A stretch of DNA of 64,000 nt from Meandrina meandrites (GCA_963693305.1 OY855905.1:23583437-23647436), one strand, 5' to 3'; positions 33,707 through 45,614 are shown, counted from the first letter of the stretch. The notes: generated by a model from the letters alone, not told the origin. Translations and numbers: made by a program.

Positions 33707-35122
33707 TCATTCAACTGGATCCTTTGCCACGTGATGAGCTCCGTGGCTAGGTTTGTCATGCACGACGGAATCCCTGCTGGGCAAAGACCATACGATTTTC
33801 CGCGAATCAAGATTTTTGTTTTTGCAAGCACATTTAAAACCACGGACTGTCCAATCGCAACCTTTCGACGCCCAATCCGAATCGGTGTTTGCATATGCTG
33901 TTTGTTTAGAGACACCAGTGTCTTGTTCAACAGACTCGTAGCGAACGCATGATTCCCCTCGGCAGGAACACCACATGGGTTTTAAATGGCAATCTTCGTT
34001 CTTGTGGCAACCCTCTTTGGCCAGAGTGCACTCGTATTCTGGGTACATCTCGCTGGAACCCTTGGTGTGGTCGAATTTCTGAATGTCCACTCCTCCACTG
34101 TCTATGTAGGGACAACCATAATTCAAGTAGCCGAGGTAGTACTGCTCTAGGTTTACAGCCCTGATGTGGTTGGGAGATCCTACCTCAAAAATACTCTGTA
34201 GAATGTCCCATATTGCTCTGAAGGTGTGCTGGACAGACGAAGCTGAATCAGTGGCTTCATTCATGAGTTTCTCAATCAATTCTTTCGACCTCTCGTGCAA
34301 CAGCTTGTTACGGGTTTCCTTGCTTCCTCCTCTAATGATCAGACGGTTGTTTGTGCTCATCTTACTTGCATTAGATAATTCCTCCTTACTTACATCTGCA
34401 CATGCAGAGACATCAAGCTTTCCAAAAGGCAGAGAACCTGCCAACTCTGCACAGCTCTTCACTTGAAAATCTCGTGCACTATAAGCTTCAGAGCTCTCCG
34501 CAAATGTCATTTGTCTAAGGCTTGTTCCAAGTGTAACGGACGTTACAACATGGGAGCCGTATTCTTTCAGAAAACTGCGATATGGTTTCCATGAATTCCC
34601 CAGCCAAGGCTTTTCAATTTTCTCCGGCAATCGTTCTAAGTCTTCCACAAATCGTTTCTTTAAAACCGATGTATCGTCACCATCTAAACAGCCTCTTCTC
34701 ACCATGACCTTTTCTTTTAATGCCATCACGACCAATGACGTGCCACTCACCTTAGAAACCTCTGATCTGTTGCTATTTGCTGCAATTTTTAAGGTGGCAC
34801 TCAAAGTATATGACGACTGTAACGGCAAAGACAAACCTGATTGAGTGCCCACCGTCGAGTAAAAGGCCTTGGTGTTTGCATAATGTTCGAAGTGACTACT
34901 TGAGGATTGAAAGTTCTTGTCTGCCTTGTCAAGGCACTTTGAAGGGAAAGGCTCAAATATGGCTGTCTCGCGTTCCTGAAAGTCACCCAGTAGATTGGTC
35001 CCTCGAAGGTTTATCGCTTTTCCCAACTCTGTGGTTCCACTAGGGGCGCTTTCTGTGGCTTTACAAAATCCGCTGAATGTGATTGCCAGGTAAGTGAACG
35101 ACGCCAAGAGCCGGTAAAACAT
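33707..35122 (-). CDS. Secreted MACPF (perforin-fold) protein with Cys-rich C-terminus
   Basis: 471 residues in a single coding exon. Start chosen at ATG 35122; the frame stays open five codons upstream only through a TTG, and a 5'-UTR acceptor (T-rich tract then ACAG) lies just upstream near 35170. Residues 1-21 form a signal peptide. The MACPF signature YGSH is at 188-191, followed by TLGTS, within a domain of roughly 50-340. Residues 365-433 hold about ten cysteines in an EGF-like or related compact module. The order signal peptide, MACPF, Cys-rich/EGF-like is that of cnidarian pore-forming proteins of the alicitoxin/thalatoxin type, which form membrane pores. Whether this one is a venom toxin, an immune effector or a developmental protein cannot be told from sequence. 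No frameshift or internal stop is seen. Confidence 0.9.
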   Translation of the reverse strand: MFYRLLASFTYLAITFSGFCKATESAPSGTTELGKAINLRGTNLLGDFQERETAIFEPFPSKCLDKADKNFQSSSSHFEHYANTKAFYSTVGTQSGLSLPLQSSYTLSATLKIAANSNRSEVSKVSGTSLVVMALKEKVMVRRGCLDGDDTSVLKKRFVEDLERLPEKIEKPWLGNSWKPYRSFLKEYGSHVVTSVTLGTSLRQMTFAESSEAYSARDFQVKSCAELAGSLPFGKLDVSACADVSKEELSNASKMSTNNRLIIRGGSKETRNKLLHERSKELIEKLMNEATDSASSVQHTFRAIWDILQSIFEVGSPNHIRAVNLEQYYLGYLNYGCPYIDSGGVDIQKFDHTKGSSEMYPEYECTLAKEGCHKNEDCHLKPMWCSCRGESCVRYESVEQDTGVSKQTAYANTDSDWASKGCDWTVRGFKCACKNKNLDSRKIVWSLPSRDSVVHDKPSHGAHHVAKDPVE

Positions 35123-35176
35123 GACTGAGCTATACAATTACGGACAGGCGAAGCTCAATAACAAGCAGCCTGTAAA

Positions 35177-37614
35177 AAAAGAAGATCGACAGATTGGCTT
35201 TTGGGAGCTAGTTTAATCTGTTCAGTACTTATTCTTCCCAAAATCGTTTCGCATGTTCCGAAACGTTTCAGACGTTTCACGCAACATGCCTTCAAACCAT
35301 CTATCGTATGCAACTGCAAGTACTAAACAGACACTTAGCAGTTGCTAACTTTTCACTTTTGCTATCTTTGAGTCAATACATAATTTATACGTTCATCAGT
35401 TTTCAGGGTTGACACTGTTCACATTTAACTGAACTGAGATGAATATTATGTTGTAACATCCGAAGCCTGTTTTTTTTCCTTGAATCTTAAACGAATGCAA
35501 AGTTTACGGCTGAAAGGGATTCGTTTCCAGTTGTTTTTAATTAAAAATGAAATATTGCCTAGTTTCTCAGAAGTTAGTGATCGTACCATTCAAACAATTA
35601 ACTTGACGGCTGATACAAGTTTTTAAAGTATTTTCCCTTAAATCCGATCAAATTTTATACCCATTCTGATAAGAGAAACAGTACGCGATGTGAGTTAACT
35701 TGGTACCTTGTTTATGTTTTCTTTAAGGATTGGGTAAATGTATCAATATCAGTGACTTAACGAAAGAAAGATTTTGAAATCTAATTTTTAATAGACGGTT
35801 CTTCAACGCAAACGCGTGCCAACCCCACTGTCTGACTAATAACCGGTAGCTCTAAGCACAGTTGATAATTTCTTCTTCGACAATATAATTAACTTACCTA
35901 CTATAGTAGTTACAATCTATCAATGTAGTTCTACAGGATATTGAATGGACAAATGGGTGGTCTTTTCATTTAAAGGTAAATGAATTTGACCTGTTTAGCA
36001 CCGGCTGAAGCTCGCTGAAGCGATCTAAACGGAATGGCAATTTAATCATCTTTGGCTGCTGTGGGCAGGTGAAATTGTCGAGCTCCGAGAAAGTTAATTA
36101 GCGGCCGTCCCTTCGATTCAAAGCTTGTTGCTTTATTTAACACTTGCAATGACACTGACTGGACACTTTCAGGTGGTCTTTTCATTTGAAGATAAATTTA
36201 TTTGACAAGCACTGACCAAATATTGTAAACATTTGTTGTTTGGTGACAAAACACCTCTATCGTTAAGTTCGCTGAAGCGGTGTGTTTTTGTTTGAAAGCA
36301 GGTAAACATTAAGGTGATTTTCTTTCATTTTTGGGTGTGGATGGGTGATAGTGTCGTGTCTAGAAAAACTCCCTGATTTAACGGTATTTAATTTGATGAT
36401 GCAAAAACACGAAAGAAGTAATAAAAAAAACAAGTATGCCAGGCTGAGGAAGTCTAACACGGATTACTAACGATAAATCATAACTACAATACAATTCTCG
36501 AATCTGATTGGTTCTTAGTACGCCCTATTTTTTACCAAATTGGAGCGCGCGCAACCAAAGGGTGTCCAATAACAAAGTATCCAATAACCCATGGGTGCTT
36601 ACCATTTGTCGGAAGGAACCGGTTGGAATGAACATTGATTAATGGTAAGGGATTTTCCAAAATCAGGGAAACAACCGAACGAGGTAGCGCTTACCATTTG
36701 AAATTCGGTTTCCTGTTATTTTTTTCCGTTGATAAGAGACTGGAACTGGGAAATCGTGCAAATGGTAAGGAAATTTCAGACGTTCCGTTCCGAACGGAAA
36801 AAGAGGACTACCTCCGTCTGGAGGTTGTCCACAATTTCCGAACGGATTTTCCGGAAAATTACTGTTCCATTTTACTTTTAACCGAAATTTCCGGATTGTT
36901 TGGCTAAAATTATGGTTAGCACCCCATATGTCCAATAACAAGGTGTCTAATAACAACGTTTGCGTATTGGGCATGTGCGCGCTCTTTATTTGGTTCCTTA
37001 TTTTGACTAAATACTCCGTGGTATTTCTAAAACCTTCAGTTTCAAAAATGTTTTGTCATGGTCACGATAAATCCTCAATAGGCTTCGCCGTTGTCTAAAA
37101 TTTTCCTCAGATTTTGTTAGACTTATGATTAGTTGATAATAGCACTTCATGTCGTCTAATTCGGTCTGCAGTCATACTCGTGATTAAACAAATCGGACTC
37201 CTACGTGGTCGTCCAAGTTTTTTTAATCACTCGTACGATTACAGACCAAATTGGACTCCACTTAGTTCTATTACTATTTCTTGAAGATACTGCAGGCCAA
37301 TTGGGACGAACGTAGGGATGAACGCTAAAATATGTTACGATCGTGAAAGACAGGCCGGACGAAGCCGCGACCCGCGCGGGCGCTTTCGGCTTTTCGCTCT
37401 TCTTCCGTAGTTCGCGCCACACGAACTTTAAAGCTTAATAAATACTGCTCCCTCAGGATGCTCCCAGTCCAATGGCTTACACATCTAGTATGTATTCAGG
37501 ACGGAATAAAAACTTCAGATGGTACAGTCCTAATCAAGGGACAACTCACAATAGTTAGCATTTTGTCAAGTTTCCTAAAATCCAAGATTGTTGTTGTCTG
37601 TAGTTCTCCTACAG
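35177..37614. other. Upstream region of the MACPF gene and intergenic repeats
   Basis: Should include the MACPF 5'-UTR exon and promoter. A GGTGGTCTTTTCATTT block is duplicated at about 35956 and 36172. A GC-richer segment at 36600-36920, with repeated CTTACCATTTG-like words on both strands, looks like MITE debris. No coding exon found. Confidence 0.4.
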
Positions 37615-37803
37615 AATTCGGAGCGCCCAGGGATCGCAAAGTCCCCATCTCCTCGGAGGTGCCCAACTTTCACCCAACCCAATACCAACACAGAGGGGCA
37701 AACTATTATCAAGGTCGATGCTATTGTGCAACAAGTGCCGTACCCCGAGTTGTCTGTCGCAAGCAACGGAACAGTTCAGCCACGTAAAATTCAGACGAGT
37801 TAG
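37615..37803 (+). CDS. Candidate terminal coding exon
   Basis: After an acceptor-like tract ending CCTACAG (37614), a phase-0 frame of 62 codons runs to TAG at 37801. It is Pro/Ser/Thr-rich and looks like a cytoplasmic tail (for example IIKVDAIVQQVPYPELSV). Upstream exons were not found and no domain is recognised, so this may be chance. Confidence 0.3.
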   Translation, partial: NSERPGIAKSPSPRRCPTFTQPNTNTEGQTIIKVDAIVQQVPYPELSVASNGTVQPRKIQTS

Positions 37804-38427
37804 ATACGTCTAAAATTGCAATCGTCTTGTGGGAGTCGTTGTACGTCTTTGACTATATACACACCTAATTGTAGAAACGTTGACTCTCTGAAAAGCATAA
37901 ACCATGAACGATAAGACCCAATGGGATTTTGTGTAGACAGCATTGGTAAGCTAAGTAATATTCCATTTATTAATAATCAAGATATTTTCTTCTTTTGGAA
38001 CCTTAAAGCATGATTTATGCAACATGTCCTATTATAATGTTGATTCTGTCACAGACGACGATTAATTTTTGTCCGATTTCCCAGTAAACATTTGGGTCGC
38101 AATGTTCATGGTTTATACTTTTCACGAGTCAACGTTTCTTCGCAAAGGTTTATATAACTCGTTTAAGACAATTGATCGACCCTTTTTAGACGAGCAATCC
38201 ATTTCCAGTGTAAATTGAACTACGGGTAGTCCTCCTTTTCCTTAGTCCGTCGAGCGTTGAGCGAAATAGATAGTAAAATTAAAACGTTTGTGTAAAAATG
38301 GCCGCTCAAAATCTAGGGGATAGCCGCTAATTACGCTTACCCGGCCCAATGGGGCGTTTTTCCTATCACGTGACGACCAATCATCTTTTTATTAGGCGTG
38401 AACAAAACCGATTAAGTGCAGTTTTCA
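37804..38427. other. Non-coding DNA
   Basis: No gene. GTCCGTCGAGCGTTGAGCGAAA at about 38247 (first 20 bases GTCCGTCGAGCGTTGAGCGA) echoes the interior of the MITE at 38437-38594, suggesting a diverged relative. Confidence 0.4.
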
Positions 38428-38436
38428 GTACAATTC

Positions 38437-38594
38437 TAGACTACGAGCAGCCCCTATTTTTTCGCAGTCCGTCGAGCGTGAAGCGAAAAAAAAAAATGAC
38501 CGCGCGAAAATTGGGGACGAGGCGAGAGGAGGCGAAGCGCGAAAAAATGACACTCATTTCTTCGCGCGAAAAAATAGGGGCTGCTCATAGTCTA
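38437..38594. mobile_element. 158-bp palindromic MITE with 9-bp target duplication
   Basis: Terminal inverted repeats begin TAGACTACGAGCAGCCCCTA and end with the near-complement. Flanking GTACAATTC occurs at 38428-38436 and again at 38595-38603, a 9-bp duplication. A 9-bp duplication is typical of Mutator-like elements. The interior is GC-rich and non-coding. Confidence 0.8.
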
Positions 38595-39355
38595 GTACAA
38601 TTCAGGTTTGCCAAATCTCAATTTAAACGTCAATTTTTCCACCTTTAGAAATCATTCTTCCTTTCTGCATCTGATTCCTTGATTTTTAAATAAGAACTGA
38701 AATGAATGGGTTTCATCTCACATCATATAAACTTTCATTATAACGACTGGAAACTCAAGTTCCATGAATTTGATTGGAAACATAATGCATTGAAACATTG
38801 TGCGATCGTTCTAGAAGTTTTCAGCAACAATTTGAAAGTAGTAGATCAGTTTGTTATTAGAACAAGCTGTGGAACAGCTGTTTCTTGTACACCAAGAAAA
38901 AAACAATCAGTCAAAAAAAAGTCAGTGTAGTAAGATTAAGGAGTGTCAAGGTCTCGATACTTTTCATCTGCTATTACGGTCGGTGGATTGAAATTTTATA
39001 GACAACACATTCAGAAGCCGGAACAAAGAATACAAAAGGCGCCATAAAATTGGAAACTAGGCTCACAGCTTCGTTCCTGACATATAGGGTTTAAAATCAA
39101 TTTTATATTTTAAATAGTAACACCATTTAATTAAAACGAAGAGTTACTTCACACTGATCAAACAGAAATTAACTGAAGATCATCCCCAGCTATGTTAAGA
39201 GAAAGAAGAATTAGGGTAATTATCGTGGTCAAAATTTCGAATCAGTCAAGGCAGCTGCATTTAACAAACATACTAATGTGCGAATCTCTAGTTAGGAGTA
39301 ATTTTTCCTGTTGCTCACTGGCGGTGCCTGAAGTACATCTAACTCGCATTTTATC

Positions 39356-42300
39356 ATGATTTTCCAGAAGATTGCACCGAACATCTATCTTGCCTTTTTT
39401 CTTGCTTGCTTTGAATACGGGCAAGGATTGAATTATGTCATGATAAACATTTTGGAACTTAGCCAAGAAAATTCTAATGATCCCGAATCATTTTCGAATA
39501 ATATTTCGTTTTGTCTTGACAACTTATTTTCATTCGAGTTGACAAGGACGACTACATACGTTAATGAATTGCCAACCACGGTCCCTTACGACAGAAGAAG
39601 CGACGCGAGCACGACAGCCGAACCACCTCTCAATCACCTGACAACGGACCCCAATACAGACCAGCAGACCGCAGGTCCGCCCACGCTTCCCCCAACGGCG
39701 TCTGAAACTGCTTCCTGGGGCCCGTTTCTCGAAAGCCCCGGAAACTTTTCGGGCCCGCAAAGCCATTTTTAGTTACCTGTATCTTAAAAACTGAGAAGTG
39801 TATAGGCCTGAAACTTTGTATGAAGGAAACTTCTGTTCATATTAAAAATATCATGGAATCAGACAGCTCTGTAATCATAAGGTTTGCGATTTTGCTATGT
39901 CTTTCCGGGTGTGAAAACTTTTCGGGACCTTCGAGAAACGGGCCCCTGGAGTCACAATACTGAACGTGCGACGACGAACTTGCCAACGGATATTCCATCT
40001 GATTCTCCATGCCCTGTACTAACACCAGATTTGTGTTCAAGAGTTATTAATATAACGTGGTTACCAAAACCTCCGTTCATGCTACAACACAAGAATGCCA
40101 GTGACAATGTGACGGACGAAAATGCAGATTTAAAGGGTGTATTCTATAGTGTTATTGGGCGCGCTGTTCAGTTTTGCTGCAAACATTTCGATCTACGAGG
40201 AACACGTTTACAATATACTCACAAGGTGTGGAACAAGAGCATGTTGCATGCCAATATCTTTCATGGAGATGCTGCCATTGGACTACCAGTATATATTGAA
40301 AATGAGTTCTTTGACTTCACCTATGCCGGAAGCTTACGATTCATCAAAGTTCTTGAGTCGCCCGGATTGATCCTAATTGCGGACAAAAACAACGCGAGGG
40401 AACATGGCAAACAAGTGGTGTGGAGAGCCATAGCTAACGAATGGCCGGTTATGTTGATTTCATTGCTGTTATGTGCAATATCTGGTATTTGTGTCTGGGC
40501 ACTTGTAAGTTAGGCTTTTATTTTTGTTTCCATTAGCTCAAATGTTATCCGTTTCAGCTCGATCGTTGAACATTTTATGTGGCTAAGTCTTCGCAGATAT
40601 TCGACAATCACTTCTGTTCATAAGATTCAGACATGGACGTTAGATACTTTCGCTGAGTCACATTAATATGTGAACAAATATAGAATGCAACTTTTTATAA
40701 ATTGACGTAGTTCATTATTCAATCAACTGAAAAATTTCTTTTAAACACTTTTTTATTAGTACCTTTCAACAACATCTTGTAGACTATCTGTCACCGACTA
40801 AACTGCAATTTGTCTTTTAAGGCATTTAAAATTCCCATGTTAGCTTGAAGTTGAGTTTGGTTTCTTGCTGTAGGATACATCATGGAACTCAGATGAATTT
40901 TCTCGTCGTTTTCATCGGGGAGCATTTGATGGATTTTGGTGGGCGTTTGTTACCATGTCAACGGTTGGGTAAGTGAGAGGCTTGGCAGATACTTGAGAGT
41001 CGTTATCCCCTCGAACCTTTAAAAAATGAAAAGAAGATATAACACCGTATTTTGAAATCCCCCGCTTATATTTAATTTCAGGTTTATTGTCGAGTAAAAT
41101 TGTATGCAACTGTTGGCAAATTAAAGCGGCGTCTGCGAAAACCGAGATCACCTCAAAGCGAAGAAAACAAATTTCAATGCCGTTACAAAAGCCTTTTATT
41201 TCAGAGATCAAACAAAAGGGGGTAAAAGTAAAAGAAAAAAAAGTGATCATAATTAGCCAAAGAAAAAATAATACTCTGTAATTCTTTATTTTCATTTTTT
41301 AATCAAGGTACGGTGACAAAGCTCCCAAGTCGATAATTGCTCGGCTGTTCTGTATTGTTTGGATCATGATTGGCCTCACGGTGTGTTCTGTAATGACAGC
41401 TACCCTTACCACTGCTCTTGCCTCGACAGTTGGTCAAGATGTGCCGTTGGTGGGAAAAAAGGTAATTAGAAATATTGCAAAGTTGCCAAGACACACGCAT
41501 GCAGAAACACACTAATGACTGTTCGGTTCTAATTGGGAACGTGTTTACGCCGTCATACGTGAGATATGGCGATTCTGGGAGAAGCAAGAAAGCATTCGAC
41601 AATTGGTCAGTAGACACAACGCCCTATTTTCTCACCCTGTAGAGCGATGCTTTGTCGGTGGCGCTGCTAGGTTTCACATTAGCATAAATGTATTGAAAAT
41701 TACTTTTAGTCTTGCCATGTGTCTGGAGAAAAACATGCGAGGAAGATCCGGAATTATGAGAAAGTTATTGTCACTGGAAAAACCTGAGTCAGACAGGGTC
41801 GGATCTAAGAGAACATTGTCTTGACCGAGGTATAAAATTGAACTGAATTACCTTTACATTAAAATACAGATAGCTGTATTGAAGGGAAGTCCATCATTCC
41901 ACGAGGTTATCAAACATGGTGGAAATCCAAACGGTACGTAACATTGATTAGTTAAGGAAGGGTGGAATAGGGGGTTAAGAAAAGCTAAAGAGAATGGTTT
42001 CAAATTCAAATAAATAACCCTAAAATACTTTCTAACTTGTCCTTAGGCTTAAGGTGTCTCTCTACAGTTTTTTTTGGACCATACCAAACATTTTCATTTG
42101 GCAGTTTAGCAACCTTCCCGGACTCGGATCGATGTGAAATTTACACGAGATATTGGAATTGGATTGAAGTTTGATATGATATAATTTTAGGAAAATCGAT
42201 ATTTCCATGGCAACGATAAACAGAAAAACACGATATCAGTTAAACTTGAATTCTACGCGAACAAGATTTGACGTAAAAAAACTAACACCAGTATCTGAAA

Positions 42301-45300
42301 CTATGGTGTACTGCACATCAAATATGCAAGAATAAAAAAATTCTGTACGTTTGATTTCGAATAAATCGAAAATATATTTCAAACCATGCTTTTTGCATTA
42401 TAATGATAAACGGACCGAGACGCAGGTACTGCTTTGATAAAATTACTTGGAAATAACACCAAAATGTGTATTGAACTTATCTTTCGTCGCCGTGAAAGTT
42501 TAGTTGATTTTCGTTATCGCGATCCCGAGAATTGGATTTTTTCATACGGTCACTACCAATGTAATTTTTGGTAAATTTTCTACTTTTAGCGCTTTTTCTA
42601 AAATCTCCAAAACGGCTCCAACGATTTTTTTAAAACTTTCACAACACATGCTTGATAATGCAAATAATTTAATTCCAAAGTTTTATTAACGTTGATTTAC
42701 TGGAACACGTCCAAAGTTATCCTTAAAGAAGGCGTTCGAACCGACGAAAATGTTGCGTTACAAATTCAGCGTTCGCAATTTATGCTAAATTATTCAAATC
42801 AATGTCTTTTTACATTCCATCGAGTGAGCAGAAGAGTGAGGGAAAAAACACAATATTGAAAACAATAGCAACGAACTGTATTTATCAAGATGGAATGTAA
42901 AAAACATTGACTTGAATATTTTAGCATAAATTGCGAAACCTGAATTTGTAACGCAACTTTTTCGTCGGTTCGAACGCCTTCTTTAAAGATAACTTTGGAC
43001 GTGTTCCAGTAAATCAACGTTAATAAAACTTTGGAATTAAATTCTTTGCATTATCAAGCATGTGTTGTGAAAGTTTTAAAAAAATCGTTGGAGCTGTTTT
43101 GGAGATTTTAGAAAAAGCGCTAAAAGTAGAAAATTTACCAAAAATTACATTGGTAGTGACCGTATGAAAAAATCCAATTCTCGGGATCGCGATAACGAAA
43201 ATCAACTAAACTTTCACGGCGACGAAAGATAAGTTAAATACACATTTTGGTGTTATTTCCAAGTAATTTTATCAAAGCAGTACCTGCGTCTCGGTCCGTT
43301 TATCATTATAATGCAAAAAGCATGGTTTGAAATATATTTTCGATTTATTCGAAATCAAACATACAGAATTTTTTTATTCTTGCATATTTGATGTGCAGTA
43401 CACCATAGTTTTAGATACTGGTGTTAGTTTTTTTACGTCAAATCTTATTCGCGTAGAATTCAAGTTTAACTGATATCGTGTTTTTCTGTTTGTCGTTGCC
43501 ATGGAAATGTCGATTTTGCTAAAAAAGATATCATATCAAACTTCAATCCAATTCCAATATCTCGTGTAAATTTCGCATCGATCCGAGTCCGGGAAGGTTG
43601 CTAAACTGCCAAATGAAAATGTTTGGTATGGCCCAGAAAAAACTGTAGAGAGACACCTTAACCGGAGCGGTTATTTTTAATGTGATTAGTTTACCTGATG
43701 AGGGTTATTTGCACGGACTGAAAGTGAGAAAATGCCCTCCACACAATCTCCACAAGAGTGCGCCTTTATTTGGGTGACACCAAGTGCTGAAAGTCCTTCG
43801 GAAGAGGAGGGTTACTCCCTCTAAGAGACTACTCGGAAAGGTGTTACCCGAAACGGGTACCTTGCCCTGCACGGCTGTAGGTAAATAAAGGACAGGGACA
43901 TTACCATATGAAGTATGGAGAGAGGAGTGAAAACTGCCATTTAGATATTTAAAGGGGTTTTTCAAATCTGATCCCTAAAGGTTCCTTCTAAGGGAAAGAG
44001 AACGAGTGTGTCTAAAAAACAAAAGATGTATCCTCTTCCATGGACGGTAGATGTATGGAAGAGTTAACTCAGTTCTCGATCTGCTAAAAATGGAATATAA
44101 ATCTGTAAAGGTTAGGACCTGGGGACTTAAGTGCAAAAAAGCTGACAAATATCCATCATGCTTTTAATAACAGCCGATAGACCCAAGAGTCTTGGCATTT
44201 AATAGCCAAACTGAAAAAAGCTGATTTTGATTTTTTTTCAGTGTTCGACAGTTTTGATGATATGCATGAGGCGCTTGTGCACAAGAGGACCGTCACAGGG
44301 ATACTGGATGAGATGTACAGTGGGTTGTATTACATGGAGCAGATCAGTGATTCAAGATTGTACGTGGCTAAAGTGATTCAAAGGATCCGATCATATGGCT
44401 TCGCATTTAAAAAGGATGACATTTTTGCCTGGCCAGTAGAAGATTGTATTCGCAATCTTATCTTGCATCGAAGGGAAGATGTTTATACTCTGATGAAAGA
44501 GTATATGGATGAGATAGAGGTATCGCAATGCGTTAGTGTGTTGATTTTCTTTATGTTGTTTCTTAATCTACACATTACTAAGCTTACCGATGCTGTCTAC
44601 CCATAGCCCATTTGGTCTTATCCTTCATGGTTTATACTTTTTACATGATCAACGTTTCTTATATGTAAACAAGCATTGTTGAACATAATCATATCGTGAT
44701 GTAATACGGTATAGGTAGGATACGATACGGTACAATTTTGATTAATATTGATCTTCATTTCCACGTGGGTGTTACAGCTTCAGTGCAGTCGCTATGTATT
44801 TTTACTGTGCCTGCAATCTTAACCTCCTTCTGATTGGGCAATGTCAGTATGGTTAATTTTCGCTTACCTCTGATAAGACAATAAGTTGAATTAATTCTGA
44901 CGTCGATATAAGATTAGCGCAATATGGCATTCTACGTCTGTACAGATTACAAACATGCGTCTCCCCCCCCCCCCCCCCCCCCCCCATATTGCAATATGCC
45001 TTTGAAAACAACTACTGGAAGGTAAACATTAATTTTGTAGACACGGATTTTATGATTACATTTGGACACAAATTTTACGATGCAGAAATTGACAAGAGAC
45101 TGAATACCAGTCGAGTGCGGTTGTTCCCAACTCCGGGCCAACTAATACAATCTTCGTATTGACCTGTTTTGTTTTTTGTTTTCAAGGAGAAACTGTCCGA
45201 TGTCATGGGCAATAATGATGTGATTGTTCTTGGTGGTAACTCTCCAGCATTTCACTCGATTGTTATTGCGCTGTCAATTCTTCTAGTAGCGCTCATTGGA

Positions 45301-45614
45301 GTAGTCCTACTGTATGAACTGGTGGTGTTCCTGTACCAAAGGGTTATTACAAAAACCAGGACTAAAGACCTAGAAAGCGGAGGAGGTAATTAAGGTTTCG
45401 TCTAGTGTAACAGGCAACATAATATATTTGAAATACAGTAGCTTTCACGGACAATGCAACGACGTAGCATGATTGATTAATTATCAAAATGTTAAATTCT
45501 TAAGCATTTTTGAGCAACTTTATAATGACAACCTTCCTCCTTTGCTTTTCAGTCAGTAATACCAATTATGGAGCCAGCATTCGAAGCATTAGTGATCAAG
45601 AGATAGCATCCTAA
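39356..45614 (+). CDS. iGluR-topology K+ channel-like receptor, copy A (exon 1 carries a MITE)
   Basis: Exons: 39356-40504, 40874-40968, 41308-41461, 41870-41933, 44242-44519, 45187-45385, 45553-45614; all GT/AG with matching phases. Leaving out the 231-bp insertion in exon 1, the length is 589 codons. Order: signal peptide (1-24), Thr/Pro-rich linker, S1 half of a periplasmic-binding-type ligand domain, M1 (about 286-306), P-loop with the K+ filter TVGYGD (336-341), M2 (about 345-370), S2 half-domain (about 390-505), M3 (about 526-552), and a 37-residue tail. This is glutamate-receptor topology with a K+ pore, as described for bacterial GluR0 and a rotifer receptor. The expected role is a plasma-membrane, ligand-gated K+ channel. 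The S1 position that is Arg in amino-acid-binding iGluRs is not Arg here. Odd: the MITE brings an in-frame stop at 39770, so this allele may be null. Confidence 0.85.
39719..39944. mobile_element. 226-bp MITE inserted in coding exon 1 of copy A
   Basis: Terminal inverted repeats are GGCCCGTTTCTCGAAAG and its near-complement. The 5-bp duplication CCTGG flanks it (39714-39718, 39945-39949). Comparison with copy B shows the empty site. Insertion plus duplication is 231 bp, a multiple of three, but the element contains a stop in the gene's frame. Confidence 0.88.
42049..43661. mobile_element. 1.6-kb foldback element in intron 4 of copy A
   Basis: Arms 42049-42821 and 42889-43661 (773 bp each) are near-perfect reverse complements around a 67-bp spacer. 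The ends read TTAAGGTGTCTCTCTACAG and its complement, so a palindromic TTAA is at both borders, compatible with a TTAA-targeting element. The arms have no transposase domain; matching short frames on each strand are mirror copies. Copy B's intron 4 lacks it. Confidence 0.92.
44963..44985. repeat. Poly-C tract in intron 5 of copy A
   Basis: About 22 C in a row; absent from the homologous intron of copy B, where a few C remain. Confidence 0.9.

Noticed and set aside
35123..35137. MACPF start at a TTG five codons upstream
   Set aside because: Nuclear genes start at ATG; the ATG at 35122 gives a normal signal peptide.
42504..43205. Two matching 61-residue open frames on opposite strands
   Set aside because: Mirror copies in the foldback arms; no transposase features.
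39356..45614. Voltage-gated or two-pore K+ channel
   Set aside because: No S4-like helix and no second pore; the half-domains on both sides of the pore and the third helix fit glutamate-receptor topology instead.
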